Shown: in pieces, positions 22,901-34,930 of the stretch
Layout of the letters: each line of letters begins with the position of its first letter
Position numbering within the stretch: position 1 is the first letter of the stretch
NCBI RefSeq assembly: GCF_036417845.1
Contig: NC_089985.1
Span: 26,494,583 to 26,558,582, forward strand
Direction of reading: 5' to 3'
Length of the DNA: 64,000 nucleotides
Source of the DNA: Apteryx mantelli
Taxonomy: Eukaryota > Chordata > Aves > Apterygiformes > Apterygidae
The notes under the pieces: model-generated
The model's input: only the letters and a program-made list of their open reading frames with translations
Databases searched by the model: none
What the model was told of the DNA's origin: nothing
Translations under genes and position numbers: made by a program

Positions 22901-25900
22901 GAGTACATATTTATTCAGCATTTATTAAAAGAAAGTGTAGACTTAGTTACTGTTATGTAAATGCTGAATGTAACAATAGATCTCATGACTGCATTCTGGA
23001 CAACAAGGAAACCATTCTGCTACCCCTGCTGAAGCAGTTCAGCGGAAAACAATTTCCCACCATGTTGTAGATGAAATGGGATACTTCCCCTTGCTATTTA
23101 CAATCTCATTCACCTTCCAGTGCGCATTGGGGGAGTAGCAGATCAAATGAATTTAAGTTTCTGAAGCCCAGGCAAGCTGCTGAAGAAACGGTAGGGAAAT
23201 TCAGACATGGCCACAGCTTCAGCTGCATGCTCTGTGACTCCATACACAGAGGGTGGCTAGGGATTCAAAGTGAACCAGAATTGCCACATCCGGAGGCTCT
23301 GTGAGATTCTGATAACATTAATCGGAAGTACACAGAGCTAAAGCTAGTGGCTTCTAAGCAGTGTAGAGGAAATAGAGAAGATGACTAGTAAGAGGTTGGG
23401 GACAGGGTTTCAGTTTGGGCTGTTCCTGGTGCAGACGGGGAAGGATTGGGCAGAGCTGGGATGGAGAACCAGGCACTAGCTGCTCCCAATGCCACTGACG
23501 GAATGGAGGGTGAAAGAAGTGGCAATAACTTCTGCTGTGAGGAGTGTCTGGCTCACATCTGGCCATATTTTGGTGGCAACTGTCAGCCTCTCTCTCCAAA
23601 GTTCTTGTATCAAGTGACATTGGCAGTGGAAGCTCAGCCACATTTCTGCGTGTGGCAGTTTACTGCCTACCTTTCCTAGCAGAGCCCTGGCAACACATTG
23701 CTAAAAAGAAGCTTACTTCAGCTTCCCTCCCAAAGCCACTAGCCCTCACTGCAGAATACTAATAAAACCTGTATGCTCCACTTCTATGCTGCCTTCCATC
23801 AGGCTGTTGCAAATTGCTTTGCCAAAACTCATGTGCTAGCCTCACCTTTCTGCTGCAATATCAGTAGTAATTACTGCAGTATTATTGACAAGCCAGCTGA
23901 GGTGTAGAGAGGTTAAGATATTTGACGAAAGTCAGAGGCATCTGTCAGCGTAAGGGAAAAAACCCAGAGTCCTCAATTTTTTGGCCTGTGTTTTTCCTTA
24001 AGGCACTCTTCCGGTGTTGTTGAAGAGACATGAATGCTGGTATTAAGAAATGAATATACTTAGACTATTTTTTGTTTGTTTACCCATCTTCAAATTCTGA
24101 AAAATTAGCAGCAGCTGCAGGAAGAGCTTCTTCTCAGCCTTCCAGAGAATTACCCAACAACAGGTTTTTCACCCCCTAGGACAAAGGGCTAAATTTAGAT
24201 ACTGTGTTACACTCATCAGTTACAATCAGATCTAGTTTCACTGTCCAGGTGCTGAAGGTCAGCAAGATTAACCTGACCAAGGCGCTAACTTTATTTCACT
24301 TTGGATGCACCGTTTTCCTGCAGAGCTGCCAATAACTTGCCCTGGCTCAGCACCTTGAAAGGTCAGGCCACCTATTTTGGTAACAAAATACAAGCGTTGG
24401 CAACTAATTTCCTGGTTCTCACACGCAAATCTACGGACTTAGAGAAGATGCTGGAGTGAAGGATCTGGAGATGTAAGCTCCTTCTCTGTGGAAGAGATGC
24501 ACTGTAGGCCAAGTAAGCAAACTTCTCCATCCTGCCCCACTAACATACCTTACCCATGGGCTGGTAGGCCAGTCGCAAGGAGCCATACAATTGTTAAGCT
24601 CCTTGCTGACCGAAACTGCCAGAAAAATCCATCCATTAGGATCAGCTATAACAGAGACCACATTTGTTACACTGAGAAAAACAGAGACCACACTCATGCA
24701 CGTGGGCTGTTAAAGCTATCCCTGGGGTCAGCACCACAAAGGCTACACTTGAAGCAGCAACTTGTGGAAAAACGCTGTATATCAGCCATCACTTTCTGTC
24801 GAAGGGAGTCCATTGCTGCCCCTTTAATTGACTTTTCTCTGGTAACTTTACTGTGTCATGTAAAGGCAGATGGGGGAAATTTTTCACAGAAGAGAGGGCT
24901 GCATTCTCCAGTTCACAATTTATCCTCAGCTCATAGAAATGCTGCAAGAAACAGACTCTCCAGATCTTACTCAGGCTTAAAAGCACCAACAGTGTCTTTT
25001 GCCTCCCTCCCACAAGCCCCAAAAAGGAAGACCCGACCTTTTTCTCAAACTGAGAGTCCTGCAAACATGCTGCTCCTGTGCAAGGAAAGATATTTCCCCC
25101 TTATCGTCAACTTCCCCTTTCCCTGTTTGCTTGCACTGTCAAGACAATGGGACATAGCAGCCCTTTTTCATCCTAGGTCTTCAAAAGCAAACTGCTTAGG
25201 ATCCCAGGATTTTATAAACTCATGAGTGTATTTGCACAGTGCACTTGGGAAGAAGGGAATTACCATCCCCATTTTAAACAACAAAATGGTGGAACTGAAT
25301 GGCTTGTATAGTCTGAGACCAAGCCAGAAAATTTGTTTAGATTCTTCAGCCTTCAGATGAGTGCTTTAAACACATACTCCATTTTCATCCCACTATCCAC
25401 ATCTTGTGGAGCAATATCGCTACTAAAAGATCACAGCAGTCCCATGGATTTTCACCCTCTAACAGTGATTTTCAAGGATCCTTCACAACACCTTACCACA
25501 CTCTAGCCGAATAATCAGATCCATTGCAAAAATGTGCAATGCAAGAAGGTGATGGCAGTTAAAGGGTGAATGCATGTTTCCTAACAGATTTACCTGTTCT
25601 TGAAAAGCGTTGGCTTGTTCTTCAAATCCTGCTGTTCTGAAGTAATTCACAACATCAATAACAGCCCAGTCAGCAGGGTCTGGAGGTCTCCCGTTCTCTA
25701 CTGAACTGCAAAATGCAAATCCAGATGAGTAATCACTAAATATGTGCAGACTGTGTGCAGTTGCTTCTTTGTGGACAAAGCATGTACATCCTCTCCCTTT
25801 CCATTTCCCCAGGAAAAGTATCCTTCAAGATCCTGCAAGAGACAGAACAGCCACTCCTGTTCTCTTCCATTTCAAAGACCTGACAAGGGACAACTGAGAT

Positions 25901-28900
25901 ACCTCTCTCTTCAGAAAAGAGGAAAGTATAGGAATCTTCACGTCAGCCAAACGTAATCAGTCACGATCTTCGTCTATGGAGGGGCTGCTTTTGTAAGCTG
26001 GACAACAAAGACTACCATGTCTGAGATACCAAATCCCAGCCTTTTGAGACCTCTGTTTTCAGCCACCAAATACTTGTAAAGAATAGCAGTGTGTGGCTTA
26101 GTCTTTTCCCAGATGACATAGTACTACTTTGTGACATTGGTAGGAACTACTGGAAACCAGTTTTACAAGGTAAAACTGTAAAACAGAACCACCAGTGATT
26201 GCACTAATAGCTCAAAACAAAACATCTTCCAAAATTGCTTTTGGACTCATCTTTGGACAAATCTATGGACTTTTTAAACAGCTATTAATCCCAGAAAACA
26301 GCTGTTAAACACAATCAGAACGAATTCCTTCTGTGATTGACCTCAGGCAATTGCTTTCCACAGTAGCAGAAACAACCAATCATCTGTATTGCTATTCTTA
26401 CGCTCATTCTGCATTCCTTATCTTCAACCTGCCATTTTGCTATCTCAGATAACCTTTATGTATCTGCAAATTCTTGGTGAGAAATACACACAGTGAAACT
26501 TGACTGCCCTTCCTGCAGCAATTTAGGGGCATGAGGAACAAGACATCTTTCAAAATAAACAACTTTTAGAACATGCTTCTCCAACTAGAAGTCCCATTTC
26601 ATCTTCAAGTTCATCCTGGATATTTTCCACTGTCATGCATGCTTAACTGTAATGCTAATGATGAAATAACAAATGTGTACACACCAGGGCAGATGTCAGG
26701 GTCCTGCCCATTTCAGGCCCTGAAGTTTAGATGTAGGACCTTGATTTTCAGCAGCAACAGCTGGAGGACAAACACAGGTAATATTCTCCTGACAGCACCT
26801 TTCTTTCTGCCCTTTGAATTTTTCTTTTCCAACTATCATCACCTCCGAGTTGGCTAGGCTTAGAAAATGGCTGCCCTAAAGCGATAATGGCAGGTCACTA
26901 TGATTCAGAAAAGACTAATTAAGTACGTCTTTCAGCAAAATATCTGAGTGAATCAAGGGCCCATCACTTTCAACCAGCCATGATGAGAAGGGAGCAGAAT
27001 CACAGATGGTGCCTCAAGTCACTTCATTTCTACAACATCCCGACTTTTATGACTGGCTGAGCCTGTGACGGAGGACTCATGAACACAGTGACTTTCACTT
27101 CTCCCCTAACTCTTGGAGGGTACCTTTGAATACGGCAACAAAATTCTTGCCCTACAGACTCATATGGCAACCTAGATATCACACTTTATGCTGCAATTGG
27201 CCTTCTAAAAGCCGTTACTTCCATTTATCCCTAGAATACACACATATTCAAGAGGAAAGAGCTGGGGACCAGAGTTTCTTACTCTTACTCATCAGGTAAT
27301 ACCTTACTTCATGAACTGTTTCACTGATTGCAATTACAGAAAGAGGTAACACTCTGCAGAACCGAATACCTGACTCTCTGGCCTTATCAGAGCTGCACTT
27401 TTTTTTTTTTAATTAAAAAAATGCCTTTCCATTTTTGGTGTCGCGCATATTCTGAGGCTTAAAACGTAAAATGTGCTATGAACCACACAAAACCTACACA
27501 TACTTATTGAAGTGGAGTTTGAAGAATTATGTTTAAATCTTTGCATAAGATATGCATTCCTAAGACACATACTATCATTTTGAATGCCTCATCTCCTACT
27601 TAAAATTAAGAACAAACAAAAAGACCCCAACAACTCAGCATTAAAAAAGCATAATAAATCTTAAAGATGTTGAATTTTATTTAATTTCTCCTAAACAGCA
27701 AATAAAAGATTCAATCTGTAAAAAAATACCCCTCCAAACTCTATTTTGCTTACTTCCCAAAGCATTTTAATCTCAAGCTAATTATGGCCCCAAACCCTCC
27801 TTTTTGCAATTTTGTATTTTACCTCAAGTGTATTGGTTCTTCATGTAGCTCTTCTCCTACTACAAGGGAATACACAGACTGGTCCAGCCACATCCCAGGC
27901 CCAACTGCAATGACTTCACAGGCTCTGCCATGGACTAATCCCAGAAAATAACTGCAAGTTCCTGCCTCAAGGAATAGCATCATGCTGAACCTCAAGTGGA
28001 GCCAATTTCCACAGCTACAGCTGCAAGGGCAGACTCAAGGGCATGTGGCAGACTTTTGGAAACTGGCTGGATTTAACCCATCTATGCACACAGATGCTCT
28101 TTTGGCTTCTAGACTTTGACAGTCTCCTCCTTGCCTTGTTGCTGCATATGGCTCTACTCTTCAGACAAGGAAACTGAATTTAGAAGAGCCATGGCTTAAC
28201 CATGCACCTCTTTATGCCAGACATCCTGAATGCTGTAAAACCTTAAGAGGGCTGGCATCTTAGGCTGTACAACCGGATACCAGATACACTGATTATGAAT
28301 AGATTTGGCTTGTCTGCTTTTCACCACTGTCCCTGTGTCTTTATTGCCATCATGTGGCAGAAGCAGCAAGGCCTGATAGGATATAGCTGTGAACAAACAG
28401 ATTTTATCCAAGCTATTTATAACCACTTCAAGAAAGTGCCAAATACTTGCTTTGTAGATATATGCACATACATATTGCATGCATTCATTTTGAAACCACA
28501 GCTTCAGTTCAGTTTAATTACAATCCCCATTAGCTTTAAAAAGCCACCTTCACAATTAGTAGTTGAGGCTTTATCACCTAAGCCTTAGGGGAAAATAATT
28601 AAATATAAGCTGTCCTTGCTTTGACTATTTCCCTGCTTCCCTCCCATGCAGTCCCCATGGCAGAAGCAAGATTGCTAATTGAAGGTGGCTTCTGAGGGAC
28701 ATATATGGCATAATCTACATATATTCACTGACTAGGCAAATGCATTCCATATTGGTGTGGTGTAACCAAAAAGACTCAAGTGGAGGGGGAACATACCGAT
28801 TTTAATGGCTGTCATCAGATCTTTTGATGCTGTGTCATAATCAGGTGCTTCATCAGCATCCTAAAGCAACCATTATTTTTATTATTGTTTATATTACTCT

Positions 28901-30075
28901 ACCACCCAGGGGTCTAGGCATTGCCAAGTTTTCTTGTAAGGCTCATGGCAAAGAGATCTGAAGGAGAAGAACAAGATACAGCTTTGCAGAAGTGTTGTAG
29001 TCCAAGAGGAGATACTAGGAACTCTCCAGTTCCTCTCTTTGTGTTATATATCAGCACAGCATCTATAACCCTCAGACCTGTAATGCCCCCCCCCTTTTTT
29101 TTTTTTTTTTTTTTTTAAACACACCAGAGCCCCACTTCTTGGGTTTTAGGATTACTCAGGATTGCTACTCCTAATCTAAGAACTGCTGATCTTCAGGGGT
29201 ACAGAAACTCCTCCAAAAACAGTTTCTACCCATTAGCAAGCAGCCCACCACACTGAAGAGTATCATAGGGCAATGCTTACCACATGGAGCTTTGTCTTAT
29301 TTCTACCCCAGGTATCTGAAGTAAAAACCCAGCGGTTTAGGACTTCTTCAGCAAACAGTTTAGAATACCTGTTTCAGAGAAGAACTGACACCAAAGACAT
29401 ACGTTTCTGCTACTACTTCTTAGCTCTGGATGGCAGGGCAGTCACCAGGGAAAGGCATCTGTCTCTCTTTGAAAAAGACAGAGAGAAGGGGACTTCCACA
29501 CAGGACATTTCTTCCCACCTGGCACTGTTTCTGCAAAAGCTGAAGTACAAAGCTAGCTGGAAGTACAAAGACCCTTAAACTCCTTAGGTAATATTTGCTT
29601 TGCTGCTTCCCCTTTGCAAACCCTTCCTGAGGAGTTTCACCTCTCCAGTCAAACTGACTGGTGAAAGGAGCTTTCCTCATATCAGCAGGCAGCTGAGTGG
29701 AGGTGGAATATTACTTGCAATACTACTCACTTTACTCTCTGGTTGAAAGGCTAAGTCAAAGGAGACACTCCAACTTAAGTTTCTAGCTTCTGCATCTCTC
29801 CACTGCTATACAGCCCTCCCACATACCCCCCTTTAATCAATTCAGTGCCCAGGACTCTTCTATTTCAAAGTTGAAATACAATAAAAGTAATTGAGAACAG
29901 GGAAACTTTGAAACAAGCAAAGATGGAGGTGCCCACCCTTGCCAAACACATTAAGTCAAAGGAAAACTAAAATCCAATTCCATGTGCTGTTTACAAAAAC
30001 TAAACACTACGGATTCACTTACTTTTTGACATCCAGAGAGCCATTTTCCTTGTTTTCCATGTCAACAGTTAGCAT
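19817..30075 (-). CDS. SAMD13: SAMD13, sterile alpha motif domain protein 13
   Basis: Small SAM-domain protein of 102 residues, the same length as I recall for mammalian SAMD13. Coding exons on the minus strand: 30075-30023, 25705-25594, 19960-19817, joined in phases 2 and 0 through GT-AG introns. The N-terminus reads [13 protein letters not shown], nearly the mammalian start. The SAM domain begins around [13 protein letters not shown] and runs to the end helix [11 protein letters not shown]. The short acidic-basic N-terminus has no signal peptide. SAM domains mediate protein-protein contacts, and the domain relates to those of Polycomb/SFMBT-type proteins; its specific role is poorly known. 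It lies between UOX and PRKACB as in mammals. The last intron contains a DNAJB-like pseudogene on the same strand. The promoter is probably the CpG island at 31.3-32 kb. Confidence 0.95.
20982..21003. repeat. Poly-T tract
   Basis: Run of about 21 T in the SAMD13 intron, with no recognisable retroelement body attached. Confidence 0.9.
21550..22229 (-). pseudogene. DNAJB6-like (Hsp40) processed pseudogene
   Basis: Minus-strand remnant of a type II J-domain co-chaperone, which would stimulate Hsp70 ATPase. In order: a start-like MGN with a stop, then [15 protein letters not shown]; a stop; [14 protein letters not shown] with the HPD signature; a frameshift; [19 protein letters not shown]; another frameshift; YDK. 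A degenerate Phe/Gly-rich part with HPDMFRE (as in PDDVFRE) follows, then RYSFPIFG and GPGF. The C-terminal block [14 protein letters not shown] and [13 protein letters not shown] matches the DNAJB6/DNAJB8 substrate region. No introns separate domains that lie on several exons in the parent, so this is a retrocopy. Several stops and frameshifts mean it is dead. Which DNAJB member was the parent (B6, B8 or B2) is uncertain. Confidence 0.8.
25594..25705 (-). CDS. SAMD13: SAMD13 middle coding exon
   Basis: 112 bases. Acceptor TTTTGCAG, donor CAG|GTAAAT. Encodes the last base of a split Asn codon, then [15 protein letters not shown] and [15 protein letters not shown]: the first half of the SAM domain. 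Confidence 0.95.
25706..30022 (-). other. SAMD13: SAMD13 intron between first and second coding exons
   Basis: 4.3 kb. Contains a T-run at 29096-29116 and an antisense exon-like block at 29312-29587 (see findings). No other gene recognised. Confidence 0.8.
30023..30075 (-). CDS. SAMD13: SAMD13 first coding exon
   Basis: ATG at 30075. 17 codons plus two bases: [17 protein letters not shown], then a split codon before the donor GTAAGTG. The exon probably begins at 30107 after a TTGATTAG acceptor, leaving a 32-base 5' UTR part. A second in-frame ATG (DMEN) lies five codons in; the upstream one is chosen by match to mammalian MLSVDMEN. Confidence 0.93.
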
Positions 30076-31289
30076 GGGGAGGACAGAGGTTTCTTTTACT
30101 TCAGCAACTAATCAATAAGGAGAAAAAAAAAGCTGCACTTAATTATCAGCAGTATGAAAACAGCAACGTAATGTAACAGAAACGGGCATTCTACAGAGAC
30201 ACAAGCATGTTTCCACCTGAGAACAAAAGTGCTGTCATGGACTGCTTTCCTCAGAAGCTTGGCAAGGCTGATAATAGTTAATAAAACAGGAAAAGCTGAA
30301 CTGTGCTTCAAACACAAGAAATGCTTCATGCCTGAAAATCAAGGATGGTAAAGTTAATATTGATCCTTTAGTAAACTAAAAACTTTTTTACCTAAACCGC
30401 ATATTCACATTTACACAGGGAGAGAGAGGGAGAGAAAGACCGACCTACTATACATATATAGGCACATACCAAGCGGGCTTATTGCACCTCCAGTCACCCT
30501 GTTATACTAAGGATCACAAACAGATGTACGATCTTATCCCTGGTGAGGTTTTTAAATCCGTATCCCGTTTTATAAATGGGGAAGCTGAAGTCCAGATGAG
30601 CAAAATGATTTATACACAAATCACACTTAAAGCTGGTAAGCAGAGTTACAAATTGAGCCCCAAACTCCTGAGGCCTAAGTCAGTACCTTATCCCTAAGAC
30701 CATCCTTCCTGCACTAACACAGCCTCTTCTATAGGTATACTGAATTCAGTAGAGAAAAGGCCCGTACAATGAACATAGAAAAAAAAAATCCAATTTGTTT
30801 TCCTCCTTGTAGTGTGCTGGATTATTTCCACCACACAGCTTTTCTTACAACTTCATAGAACACGCAGAAATGACCCAGGCCTTTTGTTGCTGTTGTTCTT
30901 AAATAAGTCATTCCTATTTCACAGAGCACCAAGGAACTGACCAAGGACTCAGGATGTTCTTGCTATAGCATTAATGGATGCCAGAAACGTCATACAGCTC
31001 TGGAAAGTACAGAATAGGGAAATCATGATCTTCAGCTAAAAGTTTGCAGAAATAGATGATGCCAAATAATACTGCTGTTAAAAACCAAAAAAAACCAAAA
31101 AAACAAAAACACATTTATTATACAATTAGCAGCATTTAAAACACCAAAACCAACAGTTACAAACTAACCCAAAAGGCGTTTCTTCCAGTGCTGTTGACCA
31201 AATAACTCAACGCATTCTTCCAAACCACTTCTTAGTTCACCTGAGGTGACTGCAAAATGACAACTGCCACAACCTATTTGCAAAACGTC

Positions 31290-32010
31290 CTCCTCGACAC
31301 CGCGAAACGAAACGACGAGGCGACGCGGAGCTCGTGCGCGGGTGTCGTCGGCGAAGCCCGCGGCCCCACGCAGCCGCCCCAACTTCGGGGGCAGCGCCGG
31401 CGCCCAGCACTCCCCCTCCGCCCCGCGGGCGAGGACACGGCTCCCTCGGGACTGTGTGACACACGTTCACCATTTTACAAGCATCTCCGAAACCATTCGC
31501 CAGGCAGCATTACACCACATTGTCATTTTTTGGCTGGAGGGGGGGAAAGTAAGACAGAAAAACCTACCTACGAGCAACTAAACCAAAGCATTGCTACCCG
31601 CGGCTCCGGAGCGGCGGAGCCCCCGGCTCCCGCCCCCCCCCCGCCGGCAGCGGGGCGCTCCGAGGCGGCTCAGTTTGACACCGGGCAGCAGCCCCGCCTG
31701 GCTCCCGGCCCGCGTGACGCGGCGCCACACACGGCCCGCACCAACCGCCGCCCGCGTCATGGCGGCCGTTTTAAAGGCGCAGCGCGGCGCCGCCTCGCTG
31801 CCGCCGGGTGCCCGCGGCGCGGCGCCTGCCGCGCGGGAGCCATTTGCCACCTGCGCGCTGACAGGGCCCGGCGCGAGGGTCCCCCCCTCGCACCGCAGCC
31901 GTTAGAAAGGGCACCCCGGCAAGTCTGCTCGCACCGGGAATGGCGGGGAGGGGGGGACAAGCAGCTCCGGAGGATCGGGCTCCTCCTGGCAGTATTTACC
32001 TGCGGGAAGG
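31290..32010 (-). promoter_or_regulatory. SAMD13: CpG island, probable SAMD13 promoter and 5' UTR exon
   Basis: About 700 bases very rich in CG with several GC boxes. It contains a YY1-like CATGGCGGCC near 31758. A perfect minus-strand donor CAG|GTAAAT lies at 32000/31999, so a SAMD13 5' UTR exon may end at 32000. Distance and orientation fit SAMD13, whose ATG is 1.9 kb downstream. Long open frames across the island on both strands follow from its composition. Confidence 0.6.
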
Positions 32011-34500
32011 GCTCCAGAGGGCACAGCTCTCGCCGTTTCTTTGTTGGAAAGGCTGCCCGCAAGGAGAGCTGCAAATCCTCCCGTACCGCGCTGCAAGCGA
32101 GTAGTGCTCAATGCAAGATTCATGACCTGAGTTTCTTGGGACCTCCTTGTAAACATTTCTACTCCTCCTACCAAACGGGATGTATTTTGTAAGATTAAAA
32201 AAAAAAAAAAAAGGCAAAAAAGCCCGGCAAACACTTTCGAAGTATAAAATAACTTAATCAGAGGAATCTTTTAAGCAACCAGATCTGGAAGCATTGATAA
32301 AATCACATAAAATTAATTTCTGAAATGAGTTCATCAACTTACAAGTGACACTTGGCTTTCTTTGAAACAAGACCCGTTCAGGTTCAGGATGGTAGAAAGG
32401 AGGATTGAGTAAGGGCACCACAGCTGTGCCACCGCAGGGACCACACAAAGAGGAGATGGAAACAGCAATCCCCGCGACGGATTACAGCTCGTACTCACGT
32501 AAGCATCATATCTTATTTCACAAATAGACTTACAGATATCCATGGGTCTTCTGTTACAGTGAGATACAACTCACAGAGCCCACAAACAACTAAGTCTGGC
32601 CCACCAAGAATAAAATCTAGCCCATGCAGATTAAAACAAATTTTGGCAATTCTCCCCAGCAATTCCCCTCCCCTTTTTTTGTATTAAACTCATTTTTAAT
32701 TACTACTTCCAAATTTCCCTTGATTTTCTAATTGTATAAAAATGTTATGTAGATGACATGCCATCAGCAGTAGGAAAATTAAACAGTAACAAATAACACA
32801 TCCTGGTTTCTCTGCACAAATGCTTTACAAACTTCCCTTCTGTGTCTCAGCCACAGCTCAGAGAGACTGTAATGCTACCACCTTTTGAGCATCCTTAGTA
32901 GCCTGGATGAGTACAAATTGGTGGGATGTGTTACTTACAGAATTTCTTTCTAAGATAAACCACTCAAAATTACACCGTTACTGTTCAACATGAGACAAGG
33001 TTAGCATTGTGGTACATTACTACCTACTTGGGGGTTCATACCAAATGAGCTAGTGACCTCAGCCTCATTTCTGCAGAAAAGTCATGACTTCACAAAACAG
33101 CTCCCACGGCTGGCACTGGCAGGCGGTGTAAGCAGCGCCGGGCTGTCCCAGGCACTGCGCATCTGTCTCATGCTAGAAGCAGCTTAGAGCATCCTGGCTG
33201 CATGATGATAGAAGAGTTTACATGACTGCTACCTGTCTTGTGAATGGAGATTGAAGTCACCAAGCTCCTAACTCAAACTCTTAAGTTGCAAGCACTAAAA
33301 TCACAGGAAAAGTGTAGTTTTGTGCAAAGGGAACTGTTGACAAGACTTTCCTGATTATTTCATTTTGCCTAACTTACATGCTGGCAAATGAATAATCAAG
33401 CTCACAGAAATAGGCAAATAATACAATTTGAGCAAGCATTGAATATGAGTGCTGACAGCTGATGGCAGTGGGAATCTTCACTGCTTTGGATTTTAAATAA
33501 ATGCATATAAACAAGTATTAAGTATACTGCACACTAAAGAAAACCCTCTTTACTTCACATCCCAAAGCATGCTGCAAAATAAGCCGCACAAGGCAATTCT
33601 TTTTTGTTTCTCAAGAAATAAGTAGTCTAAATGAGGACATACTGGGTTTTCTACATCAGCTGGTTTCTAACTTTGGTAATGAACTGACATTTGAGGATAC
33701 AAATATAAGCCAGCTATTTTACTCACACTCTCTCATTCCTTACATCAGGTTCTTCAATTAATCCTCAGAGTATTTAAAATAAGGCTCACACAGTGTGTGC
33801 GTTCTCTCTAAAAGACCTTGAACAGTAGAGATAGAAATTTTAAGAAAATGAGCTGTGGAAAAATTCAGTGTGGAGTATGATCTGTGGCTTCTATTTTCAT
33901 TCAGTTTTGAGGTAAGGTCATTCAATTAAAATTAGATTATGCCTGCAGAGAGATAAAGCAGGAAAGTGACAGACTTCTGACTATCTGCATCCTGCTTCTG
34001 GCAAAAAGGATTTCCTAGGCCATGTAAGAAACAAACTGAAACCCGAGCTTGCAAATCCAGGTTGAGGGATCAACCCTGGGTGTTCCCAAATTTTTTCTAT
34101 TACACAAGATGAAACACACAGAAATCAGTGCAGATTCTGGACACTAATGGATGGTTTTCTGGGTATCAGAAAATGCCAATTTTCTACTGAAAAGCTTTCT
34201 TTGCCCCTGAATATTTGAAGATGAAACACACTGCACAAGTGGCAAAGGGAAGCGTAGCATCCTGCTAGCTGAACAGCAAGACACCGGAATTCAACTCTTG
34301 GGAGCAAGATAAAGCCAAACACCTTTCTTCTTCCTGTGTCCTGGGTAAAAACATGGATAAATATGTTTACAGGGAAAGTCAAGTGACAGCACAATATAGG
34401 ACTTTTGCTCTGTGATTTCGTTTTCCTGTCTGAGTAAGCTCCTCTGCATAAAGAAACGAGCCTTACATAGTAGAATGGATTATATTCATTTATGAAAATA
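32011..34500. other. Intergenic region between two CpG islands
   Basis: AT-rich sequence with an A-run at 32195-32211. No coding exon recognised. Confidence 0.6.
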
Positions 34501-34539
34501 TATTATATTTTTTGTCAGCAACGAATGAACTGGAGGCAA

Positions 34540-34930
34540 AAGCGAGTCCTAGCTCTGCACATGGCGGGCGACGGCGGCTGAGGACGCGGCAGACGGCAGG
34601 GCACGCGTCTACGCGGCGCCGCACTGGGCGGGAGGCGGAGGTAACGGCCGGCCGCAGGGGGCGGGGCGCCACCGCCCGCGCGCGGCCCCGCCCGGGCCGC
34701 CTCCCTCCGCCAATGGCAGCCGGCCTGGCAGCCGCGGGGCCTGCTGGGAGCTGTAGTCCAGGGGCGGGCTGGGCTCGCCGCACCTCCCGGGCAGCGCCCC
34801 TCAGGCCTGCGCCCGGGCCAGCTCGGCCTGATTTCAAGGGCGCTGGTTGTGAACAGCCTCCAACGGGACTTTTAAAAAGAGCTAATCGCTGCTGCTCACT
34901 GAAACACAGGAGCGTGGAGTAAACGCTGGG
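34540..34930. promoter_or_regulatory. CpG island with ZNF143-type motif, no assigned gene
   Basis: CG-dense block. At 34739-34757 the minus strand reads ACTACAGCTCCCAGCAGGC, close to the ZNF143 (Staf) promoter motif ACTACAnnTCCCAGCAnGC. Such motifs mark active, often bidirectional promoters. Neither strand has an assigned transcript here. It may be an upstream SAMD13 promoter (minus) or start a plus-strand transcript. Confidence 0.65.
34739..34757 (-). promoter_or_regulatory. ZNF143/Staf binding site
   Basis: Near-perfect match to the ACTACA-TCCCAG consensus within a CpG island. Confidence 0.7.

Larger units (their letters stand above)
19961..25593 (-). other. SAMD13: SAMD13 last intron
   Basis: 5.6 kb intron between the donor GTAAAT at 25593 and the acceptor at 19961. 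Holds a T-run at 20982-21003, the DNAJB6-like pseudogene (21550-22229) and a long antisense open frame (24488-25225) of doubtful meaning. Confidence 0.85.

Noticed and set aside
31257-32192. 311-codon plus-strand open frame
   Set aside because: Also a CpG-island frame, with low-complexity Arg/Ala/Pro content and overlapping frames on every strand.
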